DNA from: Deltaproteobacteria bacterium
Lineage (GTDB): Bacteria > Desulfobacterota > Desulfobacteria > Desulfobacterales > B30-G6
DNA: 38,879 nucleotides
Assembly: GCA_022340465.1 (NCBI GenBank)
Contig: JAJDNW010000097.1
Location: 1 to 38,879 of the forward strand
Direction of reading: 5' to 3'
Below are positions 1 through 7,512 of this stretch, piece after piece; the first letter of the stretch is position 1; every line of letters starts with the position of its first letter. The position numbers were made by a program, and so were the translations under genes. The notes below the pieces were generated by a model that ran no database searches, had not been told where the DNA came from, and saw only the letters and a list, made by a program, of their open reading frames with translations.

Positions 1-2
1 AC

Positions 3-101
3 CTGCCAAAAAATCTCCGCACTCGGGAGCCGCAAGTGCCGGCGCATCTTGACCCGGCCCGCCAAATCGAATATGAGCACAATGGCGCGCATAAGGCGCA
101 T
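3..101 (-). CDS. Possible 5' end of a divergent gene (partial, unknown)
   Basis: On the minus strand an ATG at 101-99 opens a frame with no stop to the window edge (33 codons), beginning MRLMRAIVLIFDLAGRV. A GAGG-type ribosome binding sequence lies about 7 bases before it. High G/C at third positions fits coding. It would be divergent from moxR. I do not recognise the protein, and a plus-strand frame across the same bases is also open until a stop at 106-108, so this is only a possibility. Confidence 0.28.
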   Translation of the reverse strand, partial: MRLMRAIVLIFDLAGRVKMRRHLRLPSAEIFWQ

Positions 102-105
102 GACC

Positions 106-125
106 TAACCTCATCGTTGAGGTTA
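106..125. promoter_or_regulatory. Perfect 8-bp inverted repeat upstream of moxR
   Basis: TAACCTCA (106-113) and TGAGGTTA (118-125) are perfect inverted repeats around a 4-base TCGT spacer. They lie about 60 bases upstream of the moxR start and just upstream of the possible divergent gene. This could be an operator or a leader hairpin. No regulator is assigned. Confidence 0.35.
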
Positions 126-185
126 ACGCTCAATCATTGAAAAACAACAACCCCGGCGGACAAGCCCCCGATGAAAGGGTTTTCC

Positions 186-1118
186 ATGGATGTCAACCTC
201 TGTCAGAAAATCATTCAAAATATCGGCAAAGTGATCGTGGGCAAACAGCGGCCCATTGAACTCCTTCTGGTCGCCCTTTTGGCGGAGGGCCACGTGCTGC
301 TGGAAGACGTACCCGGTGTGGCCAAAACACTGCTGGCCAAATGCCTGGCCGGCAGCATCGGCGGCTCCTTCAACCGGATTCAGTTCACGCCCGATCTCAT
401 GCCCACCGACATTACCGGTTTCAATGTCTATGACCAGCGGTCGGCACGGTTCTCTTTCCGTCCCGGACCGGTCATCACGCACGTGCTGTTGGCCGATGAA
501 ATCAACCGCACCATACCGCGAACGCAGTCCAGCCTTCTGGAGTGCATGCAGGAGCGCCAGGTGACGGTGGATGGGACGACCCACGTGCTTCCACGCCCGT
601 TTTTTGTGATGGCCACCCAAAATCCCATCGAGCTCGAGGGAACCTTCCCCCTGCCGGAGGCACAACTGGACCGGTTCCTGCTCAAAACCCAGCTGGGCTA
701 TCCGGAGGAACAGGAGGAGGTCACCATACTGGAGCGCTTTCAGCAGTCGGATCCCCTCCAGGCAATGGCCGCGGTGGCATCACCGGAGGATGTGAGCCGG
801 ATGCAAGAAGAAAGGCGCACCGTCACCATCGCCGAACCCCTTCGCCGCTATATCGCCGCCATCGTCCGCTCCACCCGGGAACACGCCGCCGTCCGTTACG
901 GTGCCAGCCCCCGCGGGTCGCTCGGCCTGATGCGGGCCGGGCAGGCCCTGGCCGCCCTGCGGGGCCGGCAGTATGCGCTTCCCGACGACATCAAATCTCT
1001 GGCCGTTCCGGTTCTGGCCCACCGGCTCATCCTCTTGGAGCAGGACAAGCTGCGGGGGACCCGGCCCGAGGAGATCCTGAATGAGATTGTGGAAAAGATA
1101 CCGGTTCCCACCATCTGA
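186..1118 (+). CDS. MoxR-family AAA+ ATPase
   Basis: A 310-residue AAA+ ATPase of the MoxR/RavA class, which act as chaperone-like ATPases in maturation of metalloenzymes or von Willebrand-type proteins. Visible motifs are the Walker A segment EDVPGVAKT (about residues 40-48), Walker B LLADEINR (about 101-108), sensor-1 region FFVMATQNP and the MoxR lid domain at the C-terminus. I chose the ATG at 186 because GAAAGGG at 173-179 gives a well-spaced ribosome binding site; the in-frame ATG at 171 would put that site inside the gene. The DUF58 gene follows after 8 bases, the usual partner, so the two are very likely co-transcribed. The exact client is not known. Confidence 0.93.
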   Translation: MDVNLCQKIIQNIGKVIVGKQRPIELLLVALLAEGHVLLEDVPGVAKTLLAKCLAGSIGGSFNRIQFTPDLMPTDITGFNVYDQRSARFSFRPGPVITHVLLADEINRTIPRTQSSLLECMQERQVTVDGTTHVLPRPFFVMATQNPIELEGTFPLPEAQLDRFLLKTQLGYPEEQEEVTILERFQQSDPLQAMAAVASPEDVSRMQEERRTVTIAEPLRRYIAAIVRSTREHAAVRYGASPRGSLGLMRAGQALAALRGRQYALPDDIKSLAVPVLAHRLILLEQDKLRGTRPEEILNEIVEKIPVPTI

Positions 1119-1126
1119 GGCGCCCC

Positions 1127-2344
1127 ATGTCGACCGAATCTGATCTGCAAAGAGAACCAACCATTTTTTCTTCCATGCTGATCTGTTTTTTTCTGACGGT
1201 CCAGCTTTTTGTTGCGCTCGTCTTCCGCCAGCGTGAACTGGCCCTCTTGAGTGTCCTCATCTTGCTTGTCATGGGAATTTCGAAGGCCTGGAGCGTTCTG
1301 AGCATCTCCCGGGTTTTTTGCCATCTCGAAACCGACAAGCGGCGCCTGTTTCCCGGCGAATCGCTTCTTTTGACCACCCGCATCGTCAATGCAAAATTGC
1401 TGCCGGTTTGGATCCAGGTTGTCTGGCCGCAAACCCGCCTGCTGGAAAACCGGGATGACGGCCGCAATACCCCTCGGGAGGCCGGGCTGCTGTGGTACCA
1501 GCAAACGACGTTCGGGCACCCCCTGACGGCCGTCAAGCGGGGGTGCTGTCGGATGGGGCCTTCCAACATCCGCACCGGTGATCTGTTCGGTTTTTTCCAC
1601 TCCGAAAAACAGCAGAGCGAACGCCTGGAAATTGTCGTCTACCCGCGCCTCATTGCCCTCAAGCCCATTGCTTTGCCCAAACGAGATCTGTTCGGTACGC
1701 CGGGCGGCCAAAGCCCGGTCAAGGACCCGGTCTACATCAACGGAATCCGGGAATACCGGCCCGCCGGCCCCGCCAGATATATTCATTGGAAAGCCAGTGC
1801 CAGGCACCTCAAGCTGCAGGAAAAAATATTCGAGCCGTCAGAACAGGGAAAAATAATTCTGGCCCTGGACGTGTCCTCGTTCGAAAAAAATGAAGCGGCG
1901 GACGAATTTGAAACCACGCTTGAGGTGATGGCCTCCCTGTGCCTGCAATTGGACCAAACGGGTTTGGCCGTCGGATTGATAACCAATGGGACCCTCGAGG
2001 GGGCCGACGTGGCATCGGTTCCGGCAGGACGCGGTGCGCACCGGCTCTCCGCCATCCTGGAAATCCTGGGTCGTGTCCAAATGAAAAGTCGCGGCCCCCT
2101 GCTTCCCATGGTGTCCCTGATCCCAGGGCCGCAGCGCTTTGCCACCTGGGCCTGCTTCTGTTTTCAGAACGACGGGGCAACCGATGCCATGCGCGCGCGC
2201 TGCGGCTCGGGCAGCATGCGCTTTGCGCTGTTTGCCTGGCACCTCAACGCGTCGGGCCACGGCCTACGGCATGTGAAGCCGCCCCACACGCACCTGATTC
2301 GAACCCTTATTTTGCCCGACGCTGCAGATACTCGAGGGGGTTGA
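1127..2344 (+). CDS. DUF58 domain membrane protein
   Basis: A 405-residue protein with two N-terminal hydrophobic segments (about residues 14-33 and 38-54), then a beta-rich region and a C-terminal DUF58 domain. The DUF58 signature is the stretch around YIHWKASAR (about residue 219) followed by a vWA-like strand, LALDVSSF. DUF58 proteins are encoded next to MoxR ATPases and are thought to be their membrane-bound partners. The start has a GAGG site 6 bases upstream. The gene is 8 bases after moxR and 25 bases before the next membrane protein gene. Family membership is clear; the molecular function is not established. Confidence 0.9.
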   Translation: MSTESDLQREPTIFSSMLICFFLTVQLFVALVFRQRELALLSVLILLVMGISKAWSVLSISRVFCHLETDKRRLFPGESLLLTTRIVNAKLLPVWIQVVWPQTRLLENRDDGRNTPREAGLLWYQQTTFGHPLTAVKRGCCRMGPSNIRTGDLFGFFHSEKQQSERLEIVVYPRLIALKPIALPKRDLFGTPGGQSPVKDPVYINGIREYRPAGPARYIHWKASARHLKLQEKIFEPSEQGKIILALDVSSFEKNEAADEFETTLEVMASLCLQLDQTGLAVGLITNGTLEGADVASVPAGRGAHRLSAILEILGRVQMKSRGPLLPMVSLIPGPQRFATWACFCFQNDGATDAMRARCGSGSMRFALFAWHLNASGHGLRHVKPPHTHLIRTLILPDAADTRGG

Positions 2345-2369
2345 ATTCGTTGAAACCGTCGGAGCCCAT

Positions 2370-3767
2370 ATGAATCCACGGAATAAAGGCGCAATAACGC
2401 TGGCCCGGGCCGGCATGGAGCTTTCCTGGCGCTATGCCTGGGTCGTGTATCTGTCGCTTCTGACCACACGCAGCGCGTTTCCGTTTGCCCTAGCCGTCTA
2501 CTTACTGTTTCTGGGGGCGCTGACGGCCAGGCTGGCCGAAGGCGGACGCCGACGGGTCTATCAAGTTATCTTATGGCAGACGGCCGGCTTCATTTTTTCC
2601 TTCGCGCCGGTATGGTATTGGATCCAGTATCACTATCTGCCGTCGGTGAGTGTCGACCGGATCGCTCCTATGTTCATGGAATCGGAAACGGCCTGCCGCT
2701 GGCTTCTGATGTCGCTGAACGCCTTTTACCTGTGGCTGCTGTGGCGAGGCGGAAGACTTGTGGTGAAAATTCCCCGCCGGCATCGAGCGATTTGTGCGCA
2801 ATTCGACAAAGGGCTGGGTTTTTTCATTCTTCTGTTGATTATCCATGCGTTGATCGACCGGCGGACCGACGTGGACCTCCAGGTCCGGGCCATTGGCTAT
2901 ATGTTCCTGGCTTTCCTTGTTTTCGGCCTGGTGTCCATCGCCCTGGTCAGGAGCCGCAGTCATGTTCAAAAAACGTTTGTTGTGGGATATCACGGCGTCG
3001 GCGTCGTCCTGAGTGTCTTGACCATGACCGGCCTTTTCTTTGCCGGGACAACCCTGCTGGCGGCCCCCTGGATATATCTCAAGGCCGATTCGCTGCTGTC
3101 CGTTTTAAAACGTGCAGCCGCGCCCATGCAGCCGGTGCTGATAAACGTTATCCTCTTTCTGTTCCGGCCCGGGCATATGCGAACGGAGGCCGGCACCCAG
3201 GGTGGCGACATTTCCCTGCCGGAAAAAACGGGTGACGTACCCGCGGAAGGGTGGGAAGCGGCCCTGTTTAAGATCTTGAGCGTGGGCTTGGCCGTCGTGA
3301 CAGCCATACTCGTTGCCTGTTTAGCCGTCTATCTCATGCGGCTGCTGGTCCTCTGGCTATTGAAAAAAACCGGCGATGATACGGACGATCCGCTCTCGAT
3401 GGCCTGGATTTGGCATTTAATGGCGGCTTTGCAGGCTTTTTTCAGGCGCTTGAAGGAAGGCGCCGCCTCGCTGGCGGGAAGGGTGGACAACGCGGCGATG
3501 GTGTACGTTCAGCTGCAGCGGTGGGGGCGGCACAGCGGTCTGCTCTGCCGACCCAGCGAAACACCAATTGAATATGGCAGCCGGCTGACGGATCATTTCC
3601 CGGATTTGGCTGGTGAGATTGTCATGATCGTCGATGCGTTCAACCGGGAGGTCTACGGAAATCGGCGCGGCAACCGCAGACAGCTCTTTTCTCTGGTGGC
3701 TGCCCAGCGGCGCATGCGGCGTATGCGCCATTGGCCGATGCGCATAGGGACCTGGTTCAGACAATAG
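2370..3767 (+). CDS. Polytopic membrane protein with C-terminal DUF4129-like domain
   Basis: A 465-residue inner-membrane protein. Hydrophobic segments occur near residues 20-50, 65-85, 110-130, 150-165, 172-192, 205-235 and 305-335, followed by a soluble C-terminus. The end (about residues 385-450: RHSGLLCRPSETPIEYGSRL, then LAGEIVMIVDAFNREVYGN) resembles DUF4129, a domain often fused to or found beside transglutaminase-like proteins in moxR/DUF58 operons. There is no transglutaminase Cys-His-Asp core here, so this is the membrane/DUF4129 part alone. GGAG lies 5 bases before the start. It probably ends the moxR operon. Confidence 0.75.
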   Translation: MNPRNKGAITLARAGMELSWRYAWVVYLSLLTTRSAFPFALAVYLLFLGALTARLAEGGRRRVYQVILWQTAGFIFSFAPVWYWIQYHYLPSVSVDRIAPMFMESETACRWLLMSLNAFYLWLLWRGGRLVVKIPRRHRAICAQFDKGLGFFILLLIIHALIDRRTDVDLQVRAIGYMFLAFLVFGLVSIALVRSRSHVQKTFVVGYHGVGVVLSVLTMTGLFFAGTTLLAAPWIYLKADSLLSVLKRAAAPMQPVLINVILFLFRPGHMRTEAGTQGGDISLPEKTGDVPAEGWEAALFKILSVGLAVVTAILVACLAVYLMRLLVLWLLKKTGDDTDDPLSMAWIWHLMAALQAFFRRLKEGAASLAGRVDNAAMVYVQLQRWGRHSGLLCRPSETPIEYGSRLTDHFPDLAGEIVMIVDAFNREVYGNRRGNRRQLFSLVAAQRRMRRMRHWPMRIGTWFRQ

Positions 3768-3828
3768 CGGCCCGAGGCATTCCAATCGATGCATCGAATC
3801 GAACCCGGGGAACCCCTGAAACAAAGCC

Positions 3829-3858
3829 TTGACAATCAACGGAGCTGAAATTTATCTA
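3829..3858 (+). promoter_or_regulatory. Candidate sigma70 promoter of the nitroreductase remnant
   Basis: A consensus -35 TTGACA (3829-3834) and a weaker -10 TATCTA (3853-3858) are separated by 18 bases, upstream of a GGGGG ribosome binding sequence and the ATG at 3911. The promoter seems to have survived although the gene behind it is truncated. Confidence 0.4.
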
Positions 3859-3910
3859 TTCGAGAGGCCAGGGGTAAGCTTTAGGGGGCAGAGGCTAAAA
3901 GGGGGCTGTT

Positions 3911-4039
3911 ATGATCAAAGATCTGGTTTACAGAAATAGAAGCTATCGCCGGTTTTATCAGGATGAAGCCGTTCCCATGGACACGCTCGAAGAGTTGATC
4001 GATCTGGCCCGCCATTCGGCCAGCGGCGGCAATCGTCAA
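3911..4039 (+). pseudogene. Truncated nitroreductase family gene (first ~43 codons)
   Basis: The first 43 residues (MIKDLVYRNRSYRRF..., ending ...LARHSASGGNRQ) match the N-terminus of NADPH-dependent nitroreductases, where an RSxRxF motif contacts FMN and the ARxSAS/GxNxQ segment follows. After Gln43 the similarity stops. The frame runs on to 4357, but that part is simply the complement of the convergent sigma54 regulator gene and looks like no protein family. The promoter, ribosome binding site and start are intact, so a short peptide could still be made. The rest of a normal gene of roughly 190-270 codons is absent, which indicates a deletion or recombination at about 4036-4045. Confidence 0.75.
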
Positions 4040-5571
4040 TACGGCTTTCTGCCGAAGGGGATGCCCAGCTTGATCATCCGGTTGCGCAGGGTGTTGGGGT
4101 GCACGGCGAGAATTTTTGCCGCACCCCGCGGCCCGTTGATGCGGCCCCCGGTCTCCCTGACAACACGGCCGATATGGTCGGCAACCACATCGTTCAGCGG
4201 CAGCAGCGCCTCCTCTTCGGGCGAATCGTTCCGCATCGGCTTTTTATGCGGCAGCCGGCTTTCGACGTTCGCAAAGGAGAGCGGTCCCTCACGGCTGAGA
4301 ATCAACTCTCTTTCCACGATATTTTCCAGTTCGCGGACGTTGCCGGGCCAGTCATAGCTCATCAGCTTGTCGATGGCCTTGCTGCCCAGTTCGGGAACCG
4401 GATATATGGACAGCTCCTGGGATTTTTTCTGAATGAAATGATCCACCAGAGCCGGGATGTCCCTTTTTCTGGCCCTGAGCGGCGGGATCATAATGGGAAA
4501 TACATTGACGCGAAAAAGAAGGTCCTCGCGGAATTTCCTCTCGGCCACCAGGCGCCCCAAATCCCTGTGCGTGGCCGCCACGATGCGTACATCCACCCGT
4601 ATCTGCTCCGATCCGCCGACGCGTTCTATCTCACCGTTCTGCAGCACCCTTAAAAGCTTCACCTGGATATCGGGCTTCAGCTCGCCGATCTCATCCAGAA
4701 AGATGGTCCCGTGATTGGCGCGTTCAAAACGTCCCAGGTGCCGGGCCACGGCGCCGGTAAAGGCCCCTATCTCGTGGCCGAACAGTTCGCTGTCCACCAC
4801 CGATTCGGGGATGGCGCCGCAGTTTACGCGAATCAGGGGCTGGTCGCTACGGGGCGACGCATTGTGGATCGCCGCAGCAATCAACTCCTTGCCCACACCG
4901 GTCTCGCCGGTGATCATCACCGGGCTGTCCAGGGGTGCCACCAGTTTGAGCAGGTCGATGATGTTGCGCAGGCCGAAGTTGGCGCCCACGATGTCCTCGA
5001 CGGTGACCCGCCTGTTTTTGCGGCCGAAGCTCTCGTCGAGCATTTCCTCCATACGGGTAATTTCGCGGCTTTGCAGGTAGTTGTTTACCGCCATGGTGAA
5101 GGGGGCGCGCAGCAGGGAAAAGAGTTCCAAATCCGCTTCCGTGTACCTGTCCCGACCCGATGCTCCCAGAATGACGATACCGAAGCGCTTGCCGTCCTTT
5201 TTTAAAAACATAGCCAGGTTGGAGATCTCCCCTTCGAAGGCCTCCATGAAGTAGCCGGCCACGGGGTCCTGCGCCGGCCGGTTGATGATCCTGTAATCCG
5301 GCAGGGGGGATTTTTTTATCAGGCTGCGAATCTCCGGAGGCATGGGCACAATGGCATTTTCCAGCTCCACGATATCGACGTCATCCACAAAACCGAAGAA
5401 AACCGTGCGGCTGGCCTTTAATCCGGGCTCCAGCAGCTGGATGTTCATGCCGTCAACGGGCATGTATTTCCTGAGTACCTCCATGCAGTGCCACGCCGCC
5501 TTGTCCAGGTTCAGGTGGCGGCACAGGGGCAGGGAAGCTTCGCGGTAAAATTCGTTCTTATCAATCTTCAT
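4036..5571 (-). CDS. Sigma54-dependent transcriptional activator (GAF-AAA+-Fis HTH)
   Basis: A 511-residue bacterial enhancer-binding protein. It has an N-terminal GAF-like sensor (about residues 15-165) and a central AAA+ domain with Walker A GETGVGKE (222-229), the sigma54-contacting GAFTGA loop (269-274), Walker B TIFLDEIGEL (289-298) and an arginine-finger region near FREDLLFRVNVFP. The C-terminus is a Fis-type helix-turn-helix (about 460-500, RGAAKILAVHPNTLRNRM). GAF input suggests control by a small ligand, perhaps an acyl-CoA or organic acid. It is divergent from the carboxylase genes and faces three dyads and a sigma54 promoter, so it is most likely their activator. Its stop codon lies inside sequence shared with the nitroreductase remnant, so the extreme C-terminus may have been altered by that junction. 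Confidence 0.95.
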   Translation of the reverse strand: MKIDKNEFYREASLPLCRHLNLDKAAWHCMEVLRKYMPVDGMNIQLLEPGLKASRTVFFGFVDDVDIVELENAIVPMPPEIRSLIKKSPLPDYRIINRPAQDPVAGYFMEAFEGEISNLAMFLKKDGKRFGIVILGASGRDRYTEADLELFSLLRAPFTMAVNNYLQSREITRMEEMLDESFGRKNRRVTVEDIVGANFGLRNIIDLLKLVAPLDSPVMITGETGVGKELIAAAIHNASPRSDQPLIRVNCGAIPESVVDSELFGHEIGAFTGAVARHLGRFERANHGTIFLDEIGELKPDIQVKLLRVLQNGEIERVGGSEQIRVDVRIVAATHRDLGRLVAERKFREDLLFRVNVFPIMIPPLRARKRDIPALVDHFIQKKSQELSIYPVPELGSKAIDKLMSYDWPGNVRELENIVERELILSREGPLSFANVESRLPHKKPMRNDSPEEEALLPLNDVVADHIGRVVRETGGRINGPRGAAKILAVHPNTLRNRMIKLGIPFGRKPY

Positions 5572-5638
5572 ACCTACGGTTCGTAAACCTCTCGTTGGCT
5601 ATTTCCCGTCATCTTTCACAGCATCTTGCACACCATTT

Positions 5639-5654
5639 TTACCTTATATGGTAA
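5639..5654. promoter_or_regulatory. Upstream dyad 1, TTACC-N6-GGTAA
   Basis: TTACC (5639-5643) and GGTAA (5650-5654) are inverted repeats with a 6-base spacer. The architecture matches the two dyads further downstream. It is a probable binding site of the adjacent enhancer-binding protein and lies about 70 bases from the regulator's own start codon, so it could also serve autoregulation. Confidence 0.6.
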
Positions 5655-5752
5655 TAAAAATGACGAGTCATCGATACCCAATCACTATTATCATTTAATT
5701 TTCAAACGGTTGGTCCTTCAATACCAGCACATGCGCCATGTGTACTACATTT

Positions 5753-5768
5753 ATACCAAATATGGTAT
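5753..5768. promoter_or_regulatory. Upstream dyad 2, ATACC-N6-GGTAT
   Basis: ATACC (5753-5757) and GGTAT (5764-5768) flank AAATAT. The centre lies about 130 bases upstream of the expected transcription start of the sigma54 promoter and exactly 22 bases (two helical turns) from dyad 3. This is the usual arrangement of paired activator sites. Confidence 0.7.
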
Positions 5769-5771
5769 CTT

Positions 5772-5793
5772 TTTTTACCATTTTCGGTAAAAA
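5772..5793. promoter_or_regulatory. Upstream dyad 3, TTTTTACC-N6-GGTAAAAA
   Basis: This is the most perfect of the three dyads, with 8-base arms (5772-5779 and 5786-5793) and a 6-base spacer. Its centre is about 108 bases upstream of the predicted transcription start, which is typical for sigma54 enhancer sites. The shared core of all three dyads is TACC-N6-GGTA. Confidence 0.72.
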
Positions 5794-5863
5794 CCAGATG
5801 AAAATTCCCGACAAATGCTCTGGGAATTTTTTATCTATTTGTATTTATAGCATAATTATTTAT

Positions 5864-5879
5864 TGGCACATTTCCTGCT
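5864..5879 (+). promoter_or_regulatory. Sigma54 (RpoN) -24/-12 promoter of the carboxylase genes
   Basis: TGGCACATTTCCTGCT matches the sigma54 consensus TGGCACG-N4-TTGCT at 10 of the 12 defined positions, with the invariant GG (5865-5866) and GC (5877-5878) exactly 12 bases apart. Transcription would start near 5890, about 50 bases before the ATG at 5939. The convergence of promoter, dyads and a divergent enhancer-binding-protein gene makes the assignment strong. Confidence 0.82.
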
Positions 5880-5938
5880 GCTACCTGTACGATACCGCTC
5901 GAACAACGACAAATGCCATTAATGACAGGAGATTGACC

Positions 5939-7489
5939 ATGGGACAATGGATGGACGGCTTTATGGAAAAACTGGCCGGAAACCGTGATGAAAACATCGC
6001 CGGCGGCGGGCCGGACCGTATCGCACTCCAGCACGAGCTTGGCAAACTCACGGCCCGTGAACGGATAGACGCCCTGGTGGACGAGGGCACCTTCATGGAA
6101 CTGGGTTCCCTGGTGCGCGACCCCCGGACCGTGGCCGGAGAACACCAAAAGCCCAGCCCGTCGGACGGCGTGGTCATGGGGGCTGCTGAAATAAGCGGCC
6201 GTCAGGTCATGGTCTACGCTACCGACTTCACCGTCATGTCCGGCGCTCTGGGTGACCAGGGCGCCTGGAAAATAGCCGAACTGGTGGAAATGGCCGGCAG
6301 ACAACAGGTACCCATCATCGGCATCTTCGACGCGGTGGGGTCGCGCATCAGCTTCAGCAAGGGCTACATCGGGCTTTTCGGCCTCTCCCGGCTGATTCGC
6401 AACTACTGCCTTTACTCCGGTGTTATCCCCCAGATCGCCCTGGTGCTGGGGCCCTGCACGGGCCCTTTGGCCCAGGTTCCCGTGCTCTGCGATTTTCTGA
6501 TCATGAACGAGCATACCGGATTTATGTGGCTGGGTGGTGAGATCGCCTCCGAAGATGCCGGCGACGCCGATTTTCACATGACCAAAAGCGGGCAGGTCGA
6601 CATCCTCGCGGAAAGCGATGAGGAGGCCCTGGCCCAAACCAGGAAACTGCTGGGCTACATGCCCCAGAACTGCTGGAAAAAGCCCCCCGGGATCGAAGCC
6701 ACCGACGATCCCGAACGCCGGGAGGAGGCCCTGCTGGATGTGATGCCCGACAATCCCAAATTCACTTACGACATCCATGAAATCATCGAACTGATCGTCG
6801 ACAACGGTGAGTTTTTCGAAATCAAAGAGGACTTCGCTCTCAACCTCTGCCTGGGTTTTGCCCGCTTCGACGGCATGCCCGTGGGTATCGTGGCCAGCAA
6901 CCCGGACGAACTGTCCGGCATCATGGAACCCGATTCCTCGGACAAATATGACCGCTTTATGACGTTCCTCGACACCTTCAACATTCCCATGATCAATTTG
7001 TCCGACACCACCGCCTACCCCCCCGGCGACGCCTGGGAGCGCAAAGGCGTCATCCGCCATGGCGCTAAAAATCTGCACGGCTACTCCAATGTCACCATGC
7101 CTAAAATCACCATCGTGCTGCGGCGCTCCTACGGGGGGTCCAACATCACCATGGGCTGCGCCAAGATGGGACCGGACTATATCTACGCCTGGCCCACGGC
7201 GGAGTTTGCCCCCACCGGCCCCGAATCCATCGTGCTGGCCGTTTTTCACAAACAGCTGGCCAAGGCCAAGGAGGAAGGCAATTATGAAGAGGTGTACAAC
7301 TTCTTTTTGAGCATCCTCAAGGAGCAGTTCAGCGTCATGACTCTGGGCAAGGGGTACACCCACTACTACACCGTTCAGGAAGTCATCGACCCCAGGGACA
7401 CGCGCACGCGCATCATCCGGGCGCTCAGGGCGACGGCCGACAAATGGGAAGAAACACCGGCAAAGCGCAGGACCATCAAACCGGCCTGA
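5939..7489 (+). CDS. Acyl-CoA carboxylase carboxyltransferase subunit 1 (divergent)
   Basis: A 516-residue carboxyltransferase (crotonase-fold, PccB/AccD type) that would move carboxyl from biotin to an acyl-CoA. The ATG at 5939 is chosen because AGGAG sits at 5927-5931 and everything upstream is promoter. The N-terminal half has DAVGSRISFSKGY (131-143) and GPCTGPLAQVP (171-181) where family members normally have SGGAR and GPCAGGA, so the oxyanion loop is unusual. The C-terminal half is conventional: IRHGAK (372-377), YGGSNITMG (398-406) and YAWPTAEFAPTG (416-427). A second, differently diverged carboxyltransferase gene follows 23 bases later. The substrate cannot be read from sequence; propionyl-, methylcrotonyl- or geranyl-CoA-like substrates are possible. 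Confidence 0.9.
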   Translation: MGQWMDGFMEKLAGNRDENIAGGGPDRIALQHELGKLTARERIDALVDEGTFMELGSLVRDPRTVAGEHQKPSPSDGVVMGAAEISGRQVMVYATDFTVMSGALGDQGAWKIAELVEMAGRQQVPIIGIFDAVGSRISFSKGYIGLFGLSRLIRNYCLYSGVIPQIALVLGPCTGPLAQVPVLCDFLIMNEHTGFMWLGGEIASEDAGDADFHMTKSGQVDILAESDEEALAQTRKLLGYMPQNCWKKPPGIEATDDPERREEALLDVMPDNPKFTYDIHEIIELIVDNGEFFEIKEDFALNLCLGFARFDGMPVGIVASNPDELSGIMEPDSSDKYDRFMTFLDTFNIPMINLSDTTAYPPGDAWERKGVIRHGAKNLHGYSNVTMPKITIVLRRSYGGSNITMGCAKMGPDYIYAWPTAEFAPTGPESIVLAVFHKQLAKAKEEGNYEEVYNFFLSILKEQFSVMTLGKGYTHYYTVQEVIDPRDTRTRIIRALRATADKWEETPAKRRTIKPA

Positions 7490-7512
7490 TACGCGGCCGA
7501 AGGAGAAATAAA

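Noticed and set aside
1-108. Plus-strand frame from the window edge to TAA at 106-108
   Set aside because: Arg/Ser-rich with no recognisable C-terminus; the opposite strand is at least as plausible.
2293-2303. GATTCGAACCC, resembling a tRNA T-loop on the minus strand
   Set aside because: It lies inside the DUF58 gene with no acceptor or anticodon stems around it; chance match.
5738-5938. N-terminal extension of carboxyltransferase 1 to 5738
   Set aside because: It would translate the dyads and the sigma54 promoter, gives a cysteine/isoleucine-rich stretch unlike the family, and has no ribosome site; AGGAG supports 5939.
5831-7363. 510-codon open frame antisense to carboxyltransferase 1
   Set aside because: Shadow of high-GC codon bias; the His/Gly/Val-rich translation matches no family, and the sense gene is certain.
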